Shown: in pieces, positions 25,739 to 35,843 of the stretch
Numbering within the stretch: position 1 is the first letter of the stretch
How the letters are laid out: each line of letters starts with the position of its first letter
NCBI RefSeq assembly: GCF_003576525.1
Contig: NZ_QWUA01000011.1
Location: 1-64,000 of the forward strand
Direction of reading: 5' to 3'
From: Rummeliibacillus sp. POC4
GTDB taxonomy: Bacteria > Bacillota > Bacilli > Bacillales_A > Planococcaceae
Length of the DNA: 64,000 nt
Program-made: the position numbers and the translations under genes
The notes under the pieces: generated by a model
What the model saw: only the letters and a program-made list of their open reading frames with translations
Told to the model about the DNA's origin: nothing
Database searches by the model: none

Positions 25739-28700
25739 ATGAGCTGGTTTAAAAAAATCGTCTCTCGCATTCTAGGTGACGAAGTGGAAGATACATCAAC
25801 TGAGAATCATGCGAATAAAAACTACAATGATGAAGATCAATATAAAACTTTTGAACAATTTGAAAATGATTATGAAGTAAACAATATAGATGAAGAATAT
25901 TTAGATGACACATACACACAACAACAAAATCAAAATGGTGAACCTAACTTCATCCGTAAAAGAGAATCGTTTAAATTCCCTTTAATTCCGGATGAAAATG
26001 ATAAAAATAGTAGGACAAGCACATCTACTTTACATACTCAGCATCAACAATCACAAAATGTAGATGTGCCCGATTGGCTTCAATCGAAAGAATTGGTAAG
26101 ACCTGTTTCTAAAAGAACAAATAAGCAAGTTAACACCCAAAACCCATTTCTAGCTAAACAAGGTAATAATCAACGGCCAGAAGCATATACACCATTTGCA
26201 CGTGAACCACGAGGATTAAGAGGTGTTGTGGAAAAGACAAATAGGGAAAATTATAATCCATTTAATCCAAATTGGACTAAAAGCTTAAATCAAAAGAATC
26301 CAATTGAAAAACAATCAAATGATTTAAAAACAAAAACGATTAAAAGTGAGTCTGTAACGCCTTCATACGTACCAAAAAAGAAAAAATTTGTACCGACGGA
26401 TGTCCCATCTCCAATATATGGGTTCCAAAAACGCCCACAACAAGGTCGAGACATTTACGATTTGTTAGATAAAAAAGAGAAAAAAGAACAGAACTCTTCA
26501 AATCTAGCAGCACAAAATGAAGTAGCAGCTACAATAGTAACAGAATCGACAGTTTCTTCAATTTCAAAAGATGCTGCAGAGCATTCATCCGATAATTCTG
26601 TCGTAAAAGCGAATCTAAGTGAAACTCCTGTAAAAAAAACTAACAGCAATGTATTCGAAAAGAAACAAGATGATATAGAACTTAAAGTACAGGAAGGACA
26701 GGTTCAAAATACTGTAAATGAACATATAGTTGTAGAAAAGGTTTTATCTCAAGAACCAATGCAAAGTCCTATAAGTGTACAAGATAAATCAGTAGTAGAA
26801 ACAAATTCATTGGAAACCAAAAATGAAATTAGTTGCGATGAATCAGTAACTACTAATATAAAATCTGATGAAATAGAAATGATGATGGATGAGTTAGATA
26901 CGCAAGGTTTAGTTGAACAAACAGAAACAAGCTCAGCTCAAGAACAAGAAGCTGAGAAAGAAGTAGATACAGAAATACCAGGAACAGATTCCACTATCTC
27001 TGTTGACGCAGATCAAATGGATACTATAGACAATATTTCTGAAGAATTAAAGCATAACGAATCCAATGATGTGCAAAATGTTCAAGAGCCGATTCAAACT
27101 GGAAGTCGCATACCATTTAATGTAGTGATGCTTAAATCTGATAAGAAAAAAATAGAAAAATTAAATAAACAGATCATACCATTACCAAGTAAAAAGTCTT
27201 GGGGCGATTTCAAAACAAATCCTATTCAAAGAAAAGAAGAAATCTCTATAGAAAAAAATTTACAAGAAGAAATTTCAGCAATTCTAGAAGAAAAAGTAAT
27301 TGAAGAAGAAAAAGTAATTGAAGAAGAAAAAGTAATTGAAGATGAAGTAGTAATCGAAGATGAAAAAGTAATTGAAGAAGAAAAAGTAATTGAAGATGAA
27401 GTAGTAATCGAAGATGAAAAAGTAATTGAAGAAGAAAAAGTAATTGAAGATGAAGTAGTAATCGAAGATGAAAAAGTAATTGAAGAAGAAAAAGTAATCG
27501 AAGATGAAGTAGTAATCGAAGACGAAAAAGTAATTGAAGATGAAGAAGTAATTGAAAATGAAAAAGTAATTGAAGCTGAGAAAGTTATAGAAGATGAACC
27601 AGTTATAGCTACAGTTGATCATTCAATTACCTTAGATGATGCCCAACAAGAAGAAAAATCAGCAACGATTCCAGTTACTTTCGAACAACAAAGTAATACT
27701 ATAGTAGAACAAGAGCCTCCACAAGTGAATGATCATCTTGAAAAAGCAATTTCGTATCTTGAACCACCAGAAGAACAAACTGAGGACTTTGAATGGATGG
27801 ATGCTCAAGGTGCAAAATTAATCGAGGCTTTGTCATATTTCCAAATTGAAGGGGAAATCGTACAAATTGTTCAGGGACCTGCTGTAACACAGTTTGAAAT
27901 TACTGTTGGTCATGGGGTAAAAGTAAGTAAAATACGTAATTTAGCGGACGATTTAAAACTTGCATTAGCAGCAAAAGACATAAGAATTCAAGCGCCTATT
28001 CCTGGGAAAAGTTCAATTGGTATTGAAATCCCAAATCGCACATCTCGCCCTGTCAGACTTTCAGAAGTTGTTACCCATGAATCTTTTGTAGATTCAAAAT
28101 CTCCACTGGAAGCTGCATTAGGATTGGATTTAACAGGGGAGCCTGTTACTATCGATTTACGAAAAATGCCACATGGAATGATTGCAGGAGCTACTGGTTC
28201 AGGGAAATCTGTGTGTATAAACTCACTTTTAATCAGTTTGCTATTGAAAGCTAGTCCGCAAGATGTAAAATTGATGTTAATCGACCCTAAGATGGTAGAG
28301 CTTGCACCATTCAATCATATTCCACATCTTGTAAGTCCTGTTATTACAGATGTTAAGGCAGCAACTGCGGCTCTTAAATGGGCAGTTGAAGAGATGGACC
28401 GACGTTATCAACTATTTGCTCATTTAGGGGCGCGTGACATTACAAGATATAACAAGATGGTTGAAAAAGAACGGAAATTCTCGTTGAAGATGCCTTATCT
28501 TGTAATAGTGATTGATGAATTAGCGGATTTAATGATGATGTCTCCACAAGAAGTAGAAGAGTCTATTTGCCGCATTGCACAAAAAGCACGTGCATGCGGG
28601 ATTCATCTAGTTTTGGCAACACAAAGACCATCAGTCGATGTTATTACGGGGTTGATCAAATCCAATATTCCAACGCGAATTGCGTTTTCTGTTTCATCAC

Positions 28701-29152
28701 ATGTGGACTCTCGTACTATCTTAGATAGCCAAGGTGCTGAAAGACTATTAGGTAGAGGAGATATGCTTTACTTAGGCAATGGCATGTCTGCACCAGTGCG
28801 TGTACAAGGTACATATGTCACAGATGAAGAGATTGAAGCAGTGACAAACTATGTTCGCACTCTTGGGGAACCAGATTACTTATTTGAACAAGAAGAATTA
28901 TTAAAGAAAGTCGATTCAATTGAAGAACAAGACGAACTGTTCGAAGAAGCATGTCGCTATATTTGTAGCGAAGGTTCTGTATCAGCGTCTTCCTTGCAAC
29001 GTAAATATCGTATTGGCTATAATCGAGCAGCAAGATTAGTGGATATGATGGAGGCACAAGGATTTATCTCAGAATCAAAAGGAACAAAACCAAGAGATGT
29101 TTTTTTAACCGAAAGTGATTTAGAAGAAATATTCGGTTCTTATGATGTATAA
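25739..29152 (+). CDS. sftA: DNA translocase SftA (FtsK/SpoIIIE family), with expanded linker
   Basis: Soluble septum-associated DNA pump of 1137 aa that moves chromosome arms away from the closing division septum. The C-terminal motor has Walker A GATGSGKS (about 817-824), Walker B LVIVIDELADLM (about 920-931), and a final winged-helix gamma domain (about 1065-1137) that reads DNA polarity. The N-terminal MSWFKKIVSRILGDE matches SftA. The middle (about 20-700) is a low-complexity linker containing about 18 hexapeptide repeats (517-623). At over 1100 aa it is longer than the roughly 950-aa B. subtilis protein. The start is ATG 25739, rather than an in-frame GTG 12 nt upstream. Confidence 0.93.
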   Translation: MSWFKKIVSRILGDEVEDTSTENHANKNYNDEDQYKTFEQFENDYEVNNIDEEYLDDTYTQQQNQNGEPNFIRKRESFKFPLIPDENDKNSRTSTSTLHTQHQQSQNVDVPDWLQSKELVRPVSKRTNKQVNTQNPFLAKQGNNQRPEAYTPFAREPRGLRGVVEKTNRENYNPFNPNWTKSLNQKNPIEKQSNDLKTKTIKSESVTPSYVPKKKKFVPTDVPSPIYGFQKRPQQGRDIYDLLDKKEKKEQNSSNLAAQNEVAATIVTESTVSSISKDAAEHSSDNSVVKANLSETPVKKTNSNVFEKKQDDIELKVQEGQVQNTVNEHIVVEKVLSQEPMQSPISVQDKSVVETNSLETKNEISCDESVTTNIKSDEIEMMMDELDTQGLVEQTETSSAQEQEAEKEVDTEIPGTDSTISVDADQMDTIDNISEELKHNESNDVQNVQEPIQTGSRIPFNVVMLKSDKKKIEKLNKQIIPLPSKKSWGDFKTNPIQRKEEISIEKNLQEEISAILEEKVIEEEKVIEEEKVIEDEVVIEDEKVIEEEKVIEDEVVIEDEKVIEEEKVIEDEVVIEDEKVIEEEKVIEDEVVIEDEKVIEDEEVIENEKVIEAEKVIEDEPVIATVDHSITLDDAQQEEKSATIPVTFEQQSNTIVEQEPPQVNDHLEKAISYLEPPEEQTEDFEWMDAQGAKLIEALSYFQIEGEIVQIVQGPAVTQFEITVGHGVKVSKIRNLADDLKLALAAKDIRIQAPIPGKSSIGIEIPNRTSRPVRLSEVVTHESFVDSKSPLEAALGLDLTGEPVTIDLRKMPHGMIAGATGSGKSVCINSLLISLLLKASPQDVKLMLIDPKMVELAPFNHIPHLVSPVITDVKAATAALKWAVEEMDRRYQLFAHLGARDITRYNKMVEKERKFSLKMPYLVIVIDELADLMMMSPQEVEESICRIAQKARACGIHLVLATQRPSVDVITGLIKSNIPTRIAFSVSSHVDSRTILDSQGAERLLGRGDMLYLGNGMSAPVRVQGTYVTDEEIEAVTNYVRTLGEPDYLFEQEELLKKVDSIEEQDELFEEACRYICSEGSVSASSLQRKYRIGYNRAARLVDMMEAQGFISESKGTKPRDVFLTESDLEEIFGSYDV
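27287..27609 (+). repeat. Hexapeptide-coding repeat array within sftA
   Basis: About 18 units of 18 bp encode E/D-E-K/V-V-I-E. A larger 54-bp unit (EEKVIEDEVVIEDEKVIE) recurs four times almost without change. Codons are nearly identical between units, pointing to recent expansion by slippage or unequal recombination. The reverse strand stays open only as a by-product. Confidence 0.9.
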
Positions 29153-29497
29153 AATACACCTGTTTCAGCATATTTTTTCTACTTTAAGCTGAAAATAATA
29201 AGGAATTAGTGATTAGTTTAGAACTTCGTTAAATCGTGCTATAATGATAGATGTTTTAATTTAAGCAGATAAAAAATAACTTACTATGGAAGTTTAAAAG
29301 GTTAGAGTTTCAGCCTATTAATGGACGTATTGTCCAAAGATAAAGTCGAACGACAACTCAAAAACTTGAAGAACAAGAGGGTTTGCTTGAATGGTTGTGC
29401 AAATAACTTTACCATCAAGAAGCCACCGTTTTTTACGGCGAGCAGTTCATAGATTTGATTATTCAAGGGTAAGGAAACTTTCCCAGGAGGTTTCAAC
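29153..29497 (+). other. Intergenic/leader region upstream of murC
   Basis: No convincing gene. A weak stem tttcagc/gctgaaa near 29163-29195 may end sftA. Several small hairpins follow: tggac–gtatt–gtcca (29322-29336), tttgc/gcaaa (29382-29403), ccgt/acgg (29426-29438), and ggg-t-aag–gaaa–ctt-t-ccc (29467-29484), a GAAA tetraloop right before the murC ribosome binding site. This suggests a structured murC leader. Confidence 0.4.
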
Positions 29498-30805
29498 ATG
29501 ACAGTTTATCATTTTACAGGTATTAAGGGTTCAGGAATGAGTTCACTTGCTCAAATTTTGTTTGATTCAGGAGAACAAGTACAAGGATCAGATATTGAAA
29601 CATACTTTTTCACTGAAGAACCACTTAGAAAACGTAACATAACAATTTTGCCATTTGATGCAAATAATATTACAGAAGGGATGACTGTTATTGCAGGTAA
29701 TGCTTTTCCAGACAGCCATCCAGAAATTGTACGTGCCAAAGAATTAGGTGTTGAAGTTATTCGTTATCATAAGTTCTTAGGTAATTACTTAGAAAAGTTC
29801 ACTTCGGTTGCTATAACAGGTGCACATGGTAAAACTTCTACTACAGGGTTAATGGCTCATGTATTAGAAGGTGCTAATCCAACATCTTATTTAATCGGTG
29901 ATGGTACTGGAGGCGGGGCTAAAAACGCTCAAAATCTAGTAATGGAAGCTTGTGAATATCGACGTCATTTCCTTGCATATCATCCAGACTATGCGGTTAT
30001 GACGAACATCGATTTTGACCATCCAGATTATTATAAAGATATTGAGGATGTATTTGATGCATTTCAAACTATGGCCCTTCAAGTGAAAAAGGCAATTGTA
30101 GCTTGCGGCGATGACGAGCACTTACAAAAGATTAAAGCAAATGTACCAGTTGTTTATTACGGTTTTGGTTCAGAAAATGATTTTGAAGCTCGTAATGTAG
30201 AAAAAACAACTACAGGGACTTCTTTTGAAGTATATGTACGCAATGAGTTTTATAATAAATTCTTTATCCCTATGTTCGGTGATCATAATGTATTAAATAC
30301 TTTGGCTGTTATATCACTTTGTCATTATGAAGAACTTCCAGCAGATTTGATTCAAGAACGCCTTCATACGTATCAAGGTGTTAAACGTCGTTTTACTGAA
30401 ACAAACATCGGTAAACGTACATTAATCGATGATTACGCACATCATCCAACTGAAATAAGTGCAACGATTCAATCTGCTCGTCAAAAATATCCAAATCGTG
30501 AACTTGTGGCGATTTTCCAACCACATACTTTTACACGTACAAAAGCATTTCTACAAAACTTTGCAGATAGCTTAAGTAAAGCTGATAGTGTTTACTTATG
30601 TGATATTTTTGGTTCAGCACGTGAAAAATCTGGTGCTTTATCAATTCAAGATTTAGCTAATTTAATTGAAGGTAGCAAAGTGCTAACAATGGATGTTATT
30701 CCAGATTTACTAACACATGAAGATTCTGTATTCTTATTCATGGGTGCTGGAGATATCCATAAATTCCAAAATGCATTTGAAAATACTATTAAAGAAAATA
30801 TTTAA
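29498..30805 (+). CDS. murC: UDP-N-acetylmuramate–L-alanine ligase MurC
   Basis: ATP-dependent Mur ligase of 435 aa that adds L-Ala to UDP-MurNAc in the cytoplasm. It shows the N-terminal nucleotide-sugar motif [14 protein letters not shown], the ATP loop [11 protein letters not shown] (about 105-115), the central [10 protein letters not shown] and the C-terminal [13 protein letters not shown] 29498 follows a full aggagg. Position next to sftA is conserved in Bacillales. A terminator follows. Confidence 0.95.
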   Translation: MTVYHFTGIKGSGMSSLAQILFDSGEQVQGSDIETYFFTEEPLRKRNITILPFDANNITEGMTVIAGNAFPDSHPEIVRAKELGVEVIRYHKFLGNYLEKFTSVAITGAHGKTSTTGLMAHVLEGANPTSYLIGDGTGGGAKNAQNLVMEACEYRRHFLAYHPDYAVMTNIDFDHPDYYKDIEDVFDAFQTMALQVKKAIVACGDDEHLQKIKANVPVVYYGFGSENDFEARNVEKTTTGTSFEVYVRNEFYNKFFIPMFGDHNVLNTLAVISLCHYEELPADLIQERLHTYQGVKRRFTETNIGKRTLIDDYAHHPTEISATIQSARQKYPNRELVAIFQPHTFTRTKAFLQNFADSLSKADSVYLCDIFGSAREKSGALSIQDLANLIEGSKVLTMDVIPDLLTHEDSVFLFMGAGDIHKFQNAFENTIKENI

Positions 30806-30822
30806 ATAACAACGTAAAGTAG

Positions 30823-30860
30823 AAGGCTGAAGGAACATTATTGTTTACTTCAGCTTTTTG
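30823..30860 (+). terminator. Terminator after murC
   Basis: Stem gctgaag (30826-30832) / cttcagc (30848-30854) followed by ttttt. Confidence 0.75.
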
Positions 30861-31109
30861 CATAATGAAAAAGATGAAGAATGAAACTCGCTAAAAGTTT
30901 TATGTTAAATATATGCATATTTTCGATAATAAAACATACATATTACAATTCAAAAAATCTTATAAAAAACAAATTTGAAATAGTCGCCAATAGACTAACA
31001 TTTCACTGGCAGGATATAGAAAATATTTGTAGAATATAAATTAGATAAGTGATGTTTAAATACACTTATTTTGTGGAAATATCCATATAGAGAGAATGGA
31101 GGTACAAAA
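30861..31109. other. AT-rich upstream region of ytxG
   Basis: No gene seen. gtttaa (31054-31059) and gtggaa (31073-31078), 13 nt apart, weakly resemble a sigma-B promoter, which drives ytxGH in B. subtilis; the -10 match is poor, so this is only a suggestion. Confidence 0.25.
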
Positions 31110-31574
31110 ATGATTGTTATTCTATACATTGCTGCATTGGTAGCCGCAATTGGCTTTTTAGTATTATGTATTGGTTTAGCTATGACATTGAGTTCATTGA
31201 AAAAGACAATGGATAATGTTGCCAATATAATGGCAGGCATTGAAGGGCAAATGGAAGGTATTACGAGAGAAACTACAAGTCTATTAGAAAAGACGAATAT
31301 GCTTGCTGAAGACATTCAAGGAAAGTCTCAACAATTGAATTCAGTAGTAACTGCGGTTAAGGGCTTCGGTGAGTCTGTTAGTGGCTTAAGTGATTCTGTA
31401 AAGCATATAACTACATCCATTAATACAAATGTATCAAAAAATAGTGATCAAATCGCTCAAGTAATTCAATGGAGCAATGCCTTTATCGGAATCCGTGATA
31501 AGCTGAAAAAGCAAAAGGCAACAGAAACAGAAACAATTTATGAAGAAGTTCCAAAGAAACACAAACGTAAATAA
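31110..31574 (+). CDS. ytxG: DUF948 membrane protein YtxG
   Basis: Protein of 154 aa with one N-terminal transmembrane helix (about 2-26) and a long cytoplasmic helical/coiled-coil region; DUF948 family. In B. subtilis ytxG and ytxH form a general-stress operon. The start at 31110 is set by a ggaggt site; the longer frame lacks one. It is followed 14 nt later by ytxH. Confidence 0.88.
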   Translation: MIVILYIAALVAAIGFLVLCIGLAMTLSSLKKTMDNVANIMAGIEGQMEGITRETTSLLEKTNMLAEDIQGKSQQLNSVVTAVKGFGESVSGLSDSVKHITTSINTNVSKNSDQIAQVIQWSNAFIGIRDKLKKQKATETETIYEEVPKKHKRK

Positions 31575-31588
31575 TAGGGGGGATTTAA

Positions 31589-32137
31589 TTGGTGGAAAAG
31601 AAACCTAATTACAGTGAAGTAAGAAACGTTGGTTTAGAAGAAAGTGGACAAACGTATTTACCCCAAACTTATGAAAGACGTCCTGATTCTCTTTATACAA
31701 ACGAAGATGGAGTAGTCAATCTCAAAGACTTTATCATAGGTGCATTTGTTGGAGGTATAGTTGGAGCAGCTACAGCATTATTTTTAGCGCCTAAAGCTGG
31801 AAAAGAATTACGCAGTGATGTGGCAATTCAAGCTAGCCAATTGAAAGAAAAAAGCGCTGGATTTACATCTACTGCAAAAGAAAAAACAGTAGAATTATCC
31901 AAAAAAGTACAAGAACAGTCTGGTCAGTTGGTTGGAAAAGTGAAAAATTTAAAATCTACTTCTACACCTCCATTTGATGATGGAACAGTTTCCTATGAAG
32001 GAGAAGAACCATTAGATATTATGGAAACGATGGAAAAGACTATTGCTGAATTTGAAGCTGAAAACAATGAACATACAGCTGTTACTGAAGCAATTGAAGA
32101 AGCTATATCAGAACCAGCAAAAAAAGAAACTAAATAA
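31589..32137 (+). CDS. ytxH: YtxH-domain stress protein
   Basis: Protein of 182 aa with the YtxH signature GAFVGGIVGAATALFLAPKAGKELR (a glycine-rich membrane helix followed by a basic stretch at about 46-70), then a helical region rich in K/E/Q and an acidic tail. Likely membrane-associated; its biochemical role is unknown. The start is TTG 31589 or GTG 31592, both after a ggggggat site. Confidence 0.88.
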   Translation: MVEKKPNYSEVRNVGLEESGQTYLPQTYERRPDSLYTNEDGVVNLKDFIIGAFVGGIVGAATALFLAPKAGKELRSDVAIQASQLKEKSAGFTSTAKEKTVELSKKVQEQSGQLVGKVKNLKSTSTPPFDDGTVSYEGEEPLDIMETMEKTIAEFEAENNEHTAVTEAIEEAISEPAKKETK

Positions 32138-32168
32138 GATAAAAAAGTTAACGAAAAACAACTTTTTA

Positions 32169-32220
32169 CAAAAAGCCACGAAAATTTTACAATCTGTAAA
32201 TTTTTCGTGGCTTTGTTTTG
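32169..32220 (+). terminator. Terminator between ytxH and the convergent FtsA-like gene
   Basis: Stem aaagccacgaaaa (from 32172) / ttttcgtggcttt (ending 32214), with an inner tttaca/tgtaaa pair. Confidence 0.85.
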
Positions 32221-32277
32221 GTTTAGTTCGTGGTCAAATATTTTTACAACGGACACTTTCAATGTAAAATAGGTCAA

Positions 32278-34467
32278 TTAGTTATTCTCTTGTGATGTGA
32301 GAACCTCATTAGTATGAGTAGCAGTTGTAGGTATAAGATTAATCAAAAGTTGATCGCCCCCGAAAATTTCAGCATCAAACTGTGATGGCTCGCCATTTCT
32401 TAAGATTTCAAAGGTTCCTTTGAAATTAGTAGGTAATTGCCAATCAGAGTATCGGAATACATCTTGGTATGTAAAACGAGAAGATTCTAATTCGGAAAAT
32501 TGAAGTTGATCCCCACTTTTAATTTCAGTTGTGCTATTCGCTATTTCTCCATTGACCAATATGCTAAAGGATGGTTTTTTTAACTCTAACTTTTCATCTT
32601 GAAAAGAAACTAAAATACGATTTTCTAAATTTATATTGAAGTGGTTAGCAATATCATAAATAGTTGGACGTTTTGCTGCCTGTATATTAATATGGTCGCC
32701 ATTCTTTACTTGAAAGTATGGTTTTGCGGGTTGATTATTAACAAAAATTTGGTTATTAAATTCTGGAAACTGTACAGTTGTACGATCTTTTATAATAAAG
32801 AATGGTTGAGTCTCATTCAATAGATGTTCTTTACCTGTCCATGATAATATTTGTTGAACATTTTGGGCTTTGTCGATAGTTAATATGTCTCCATCTTTTA
32901 GAAGAGTAGTAATTTCTGCTGGTTGATCGTTTAACCTAATTTTAGGTTGAATTACAAACGGCTCCTCATTAATATAAACTGTCCAATCATCTTCACATTC
33001 AATCATGTCTTGTATGGTTGCTTTTGCTGGTTCCCCATCAGCACCTTCAATAAGTTCAATGACATCCCCATTTTGGATAGGATGTTTTGTAGATGCTTTT
33101 TCGCCATTTACAAGTATTTCTGTAGGGCTACCATGACCACCAGGTACAAAAATATCTTGTCCATTCACTGTTACGCCTATTGCTAGCCCAGGTTTCCCAT
33201 ATAAACGGTTGATGCTAACATTTGCAGCTAAAAGGGCATCAGCCACTGTCATCTCTTTAACTTCGAATAATCGAACAACTTGCTGATTCACTATTACTGA
33301 CATGTATTTAATTGGAGAGTTTTTTGCCGCAATAGCAATTCCAATAGGTGTAACAAGTTCTGGTGATACTGGTACATGATCTTCATGAGTAAGTTTTTGA
33401 ATAGCATCTATTCCTCGTACTGCTGCACGATTTTTAGGGATTTCGAGAAACTTACACAATTCATCAGTAATTTCAGGTGTTAAACTTCCACCACCGACAA
33501 GCAAGACGGCTTTCGGTGCTACTTGACTATTAAGTCGAAGAATCTCATTTCCTATTGATGATGCAAGGGATGCTACGGCTGGTCTTAGAACATCCATTAT
33601 TTCTTCTTTTTGATAGATTTGTTCAAATCCTAAAATATCTGAGATGGAAATTTCATCATGTTTTGACATGTCACGTTTTACTTTTTCAGCAACTGGGAAG
33701 TCTAATAGGTAATGATCACTTAAAGCTTCTGTAATTTCATCTCCAGCTGTTGGTACCATCCCATATGCTACAACTGTCCCTTTATTTGTAATCGCAATAT
33801 CAGAGGTACCAGCACCAATATCAACGAGTGCAACATTTAAACGACGCATAGTTGTTGGGATTAAAGCATTAATGGCTGCAATAGGTTCTAATGTCAAACC
33901 TTCCATTTCTAAACCTGCACGTTTTAAGGCAGCTAGCAGGGATTCTACGACGACTCTCGGAAGAAATGTAGCAATTACTTCAACTTCTGCTTCTTCACCT
34001 TGTTGATCCATTAAGCTACCGATTTCTTGATTGTCTAATCGATAGTATAAAACGGAATAGCCAACACAATAATAATGATTACTATGTCCCTTTTCATTAT
34101 GCGCTAGTAATTGTTGTTGTGCCTTCTGAACAGCCGCCAATTCCAATCGATTAATATCATCCTCTGTTATTGCTGGACGATTTTTTATATCCAATGAAGC
34201 AGAGCCTTGTTCTGTTTTTAAAGCACGTCCAGCTGCAGCAACGCTTACTGAACGAAGTGGACCGTGTTTTTCTTCTAATTGTTCTTTTACATGTTGAATT
34301 ACAGACGCAACATGTATAACATTATGTATTTGACCATCGACCATTGCGCGTTCTTTGTGTTCTTCTGCTATTAAATCAACTACGTGAAATTTTTCATCTT
34401 GTTCTTCTAAAATGATACCGACTACAGAACGAGTTCCTATATCTAATGCAAAGAGTTTTGAAGCCAC
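32278..34467 (-). CDS. FtsA/PilM-like actin-fold ATPase with C-terminal beta-grasp repeats
   Basis: Protein of 729 aa. The N-terminal half (about 1-370) is an FtsA-type actin-fold ATPase with ALDIGTRSVVGII (phosphate 1), VALVDIGAGTSDIAI (phosphate 2) and VLLVGGGSLTPEI (adenosine). The C-terminal half holds several repeats of the form ILVNGE...PIQNGDVIELI, ITTLLKDGDILTI and YFQVKNGDHINI, which look like small beta-grasp (ubiquitin/ThiS/SLBB-like) modules. Similar proteins are annotated as 'FtsA' in Bacillales beside the true ftsA, which is not here. No amphipathic FtsA membrane tail is visible. GTG start after aaaggttggg. Role in division or envelope assembly is inferred. Confidence 0.85.
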   Translation of the reverse strand: MASKLFALDIGTRSVVGIILEEQDEKFHVVDLIAEEHKERAMVDGQIHNVIHVASVIQHVKEQLEEKHGPLRSVSVAAAGRALKTEQGSASLDIKNRPAITEDDINRLELAAVQKAQQQLLAHNEKGHSNHYYCVGYSVLYYRLDNQEIGSLMDQQGEEAEVEVIATFLPRVVVESLLAALKRAGLEMEGLTLEPIAAINALIPTTMRRLNVALVDIGAGTSDIAITNKGTVVAYGMVPTAGDEITEALSDHYLLDFPVAEKVKRDMSKHDEISISDILGFEQIYQKEEIMDVLRPAVASLASSIGNEILRLNSQVAPKAVLLVGGGSLTPEITDELCKFLEIPKNRAAVRGIDAIQKLTHEDHVPVSPELVTPIGIAIAAKNSPIKYMSVIVNQQVVRLFEVKEMTVADALLAANVSINRLYGKPGLAIGVTVNGQDIFVPGGHGSPTEILVNGEKASTKHPIQNGDVIELIEGADGEPAKATIQDMIECEDDWTVYINEEPFVIQPKIRLNDQPAEITTLLKDGDILTIDKAQNVQQILSWTGKEHLLNETQPFFIIKDRTTVQFPEFNNQIFVNNQPAKPYFQVKNGDHINIQAAKRPTIYDIANHFNINLENRILVSFQDEKLELKKPSFSILVNGEIANSTTEIKSGDQLQFSELESSRFTYQDVFRYSDWQLPTNFKGTFEILRNGEPSQFDAEIFGGDQLLINLIPTTATHTNEVLTSQENN

Positions 34468-34536
34468 ATTTACCCAACCTTTCTAAGAAATTAGAAAACT
34501 TTTAGCTTTATCGCGTTGAAGCGCTAAAGAAAAAGC

Positions 34537-34565
34537 GTGACATTCTTGTTTGAATTGATTATAAT
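34537..34565 (+). promoter_or_regulatory. Sigma-A promoter of aroA
   Basis: gtgaca (34537-34542), 17-nt spacer, tataat (34560-34565). It lies about 80 nt before the aroA start. Confidence 0.65.
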
Positions 34566-34644
34566 GTTCCTAATATCATAAAATGTATCATAGTTTTCAG
34601 ACTTCTGAAAGTACCTGATACGAAGGAAGAGAGGAGAAACGGCA

Positions 34645-35727
34645 ATGAGTCATCAAAATTTAGATCAACTTCGCGATCGAGTTGATGCATTAAACCTTGA
34701 AATTTTACGTTTGATTAATGAACGTGCAGAAGTGGTAGAAGAAATCGGTAAAGTAAAAGAGAAACAAGGTGTTAACCGTTATGATCCTCTTCGTGAGAGA
34801 CATATGTTGAATCTATTGAAAGAGCATCATCAAGGTCCATTAAGTCAGGGTACAGTTGAACACATTTTTAAAGAGATTTTCAAATCAGCATTAAAATTAC
34901 AAGAAACAAATCAGAAAAAAGAATTATTAGTATCACGAAAACGTAAACCAGAAGATACAATTGTCAATGTTAATGGTGAACCTATAGGAAAGGGTAAACC
35001 TACATTTGTATTTGGACCATGTGCTGTTGAATCATATGAACAAACAGCAGCAGTAGCTGAATCTATTCAATCTAAAGGTCTAAAATTAATGCGTGGTGGA
35101 GCATATAAGCCTCGTACTTCACCATATGACTTCCAAGGTTTAGGAGTAGAAGGATTAAAGATTTTAAAAGAAGTTGGTCAAAAATTCGGTTTAGGCATTG
35201 TTACTGAAATTGTTACACCATCTCATTTAGAAGAAGCATTAGACTACATCGATGTCATTCAAATCGGTGCAAGAAATATGCAAAACTTCGAATTATTAAA
35301 AGCTGCGGGCTCTGTTAATAAGCCAGTATTATTAAAACGTGGTATAGCTGCAACAATCGACGAATTTATAAATGCAGCAGAATACATTATTTCAAAAGGT
35401 AATGATCAAATTATCCTTTGCGAACGTGGTATCCGTACTTATGAAAGAGCAACTCGAAATACATTAGATATTTCAGCTGTTCCAATTTTAAAACAAGAAA
35501 CACATTTACCAGTCTTTGTCGATGTAACACACTCAACTGGTCGTCGTGATTTACTCCTACCATGTGCAAAAGCTGCAATCGCAATTGGGGCAGATGGCGT
35601 TATGGCGGAAGTTCACCCAGATCCAGCTGTTGCATTGTCTGATTCTCAACAACAAATGAGTATTCCACAATTTGACGATTTCTATGAAAAAATCCAAAGT
35701 TTTATGAAAAATTATCAAGTTCAATAA
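34645..35727 (+). CDS. aroA: Bifunctional DAHP synthase / chorismate mutase
   Basis: Protein of 360 aa catalysing the first step of aromatic amino acid synthesis (PEP + erythrose 4-phosphate to DAHP). Residues 1-90 are an AroQ chorismate mutase domain ([30 protein letters not shown]), which serves as the feedback sensor for chorismate/prephenate in this class. The DAHP synthase domain contains [39 protein letters not shown] and [16 protein letters not shown] after agaggaga. In B. subtilis it is likewise upstream of ccpA. A terminator follows. Confidence 0.95.
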   Translation: MSHQNLDQLRDRVDALNLEILRLINERAEVVEEIGKVKEKQGVNRYDPLRERHMLNLLKEHHQGPLSQGTVEHIFKEIFKSALKLQETNQKKELLVSRKRKPEDTIVNVNGEPIGKGKPTFVFGPCAVESYEQTAAVAESIQSKGLKLMRGGAYKPRTSPYDFQGLGVEGLKILKEVGQKFGLGIVTEIVTPSHLEEALDYIDVIQIGARNMQNFELLKAAGSVNKPVLLKRGIAATIDEFINAAEYIISKGNDQIILCERGIRTYERATRNTLDISAVPILKQETHLPVFVDVTHSTGRRDLLLPCAKAAIAIGADGVMAEVHPDPAVALSDSQQQMSIPQFDDFYEKIQSFMKNYQVQ

Positions 35728-35741
35728 TTACTATGTAAAGT

Positions 35742-35779
35742 AAGTGGCGAATCGTTACTAGATTCGTCACTTTTATTTT
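35742..35779 (+). terminator. Terminator after aroA
   Basis: Stem aagtggcgaatc (35742-35753) / gattcgtcactt (35761-35772), T-rich tail. Confidence 0.85.
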
Positions 35780-35843
35780 GTTGAAAATCGCTTCCAATTT
35801 ATCGTATCATTGAAATAAGATATGAAAAGAGAGGTGTCATCAA

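Noticed and set aside
27284-27622. 112-aa minus-strand ORF of repeated F/N/Y/D residues
   Set aside because: It is the antisense reading of the sftA hexapeptide array; low complexity and no start signal.
29320-29451. 43-codon ORF upstream of murC
   Set aside because: No ribosome binding site, unusual composition and no recognisable family; the region looks more like structured leader.
34500-34640. T-box or cre site upstream of aroA
   Set aside because: No ggtggnaccgcg core is present, and the tgaagcgctaaa sequence does not align with the cre consensus spacing.
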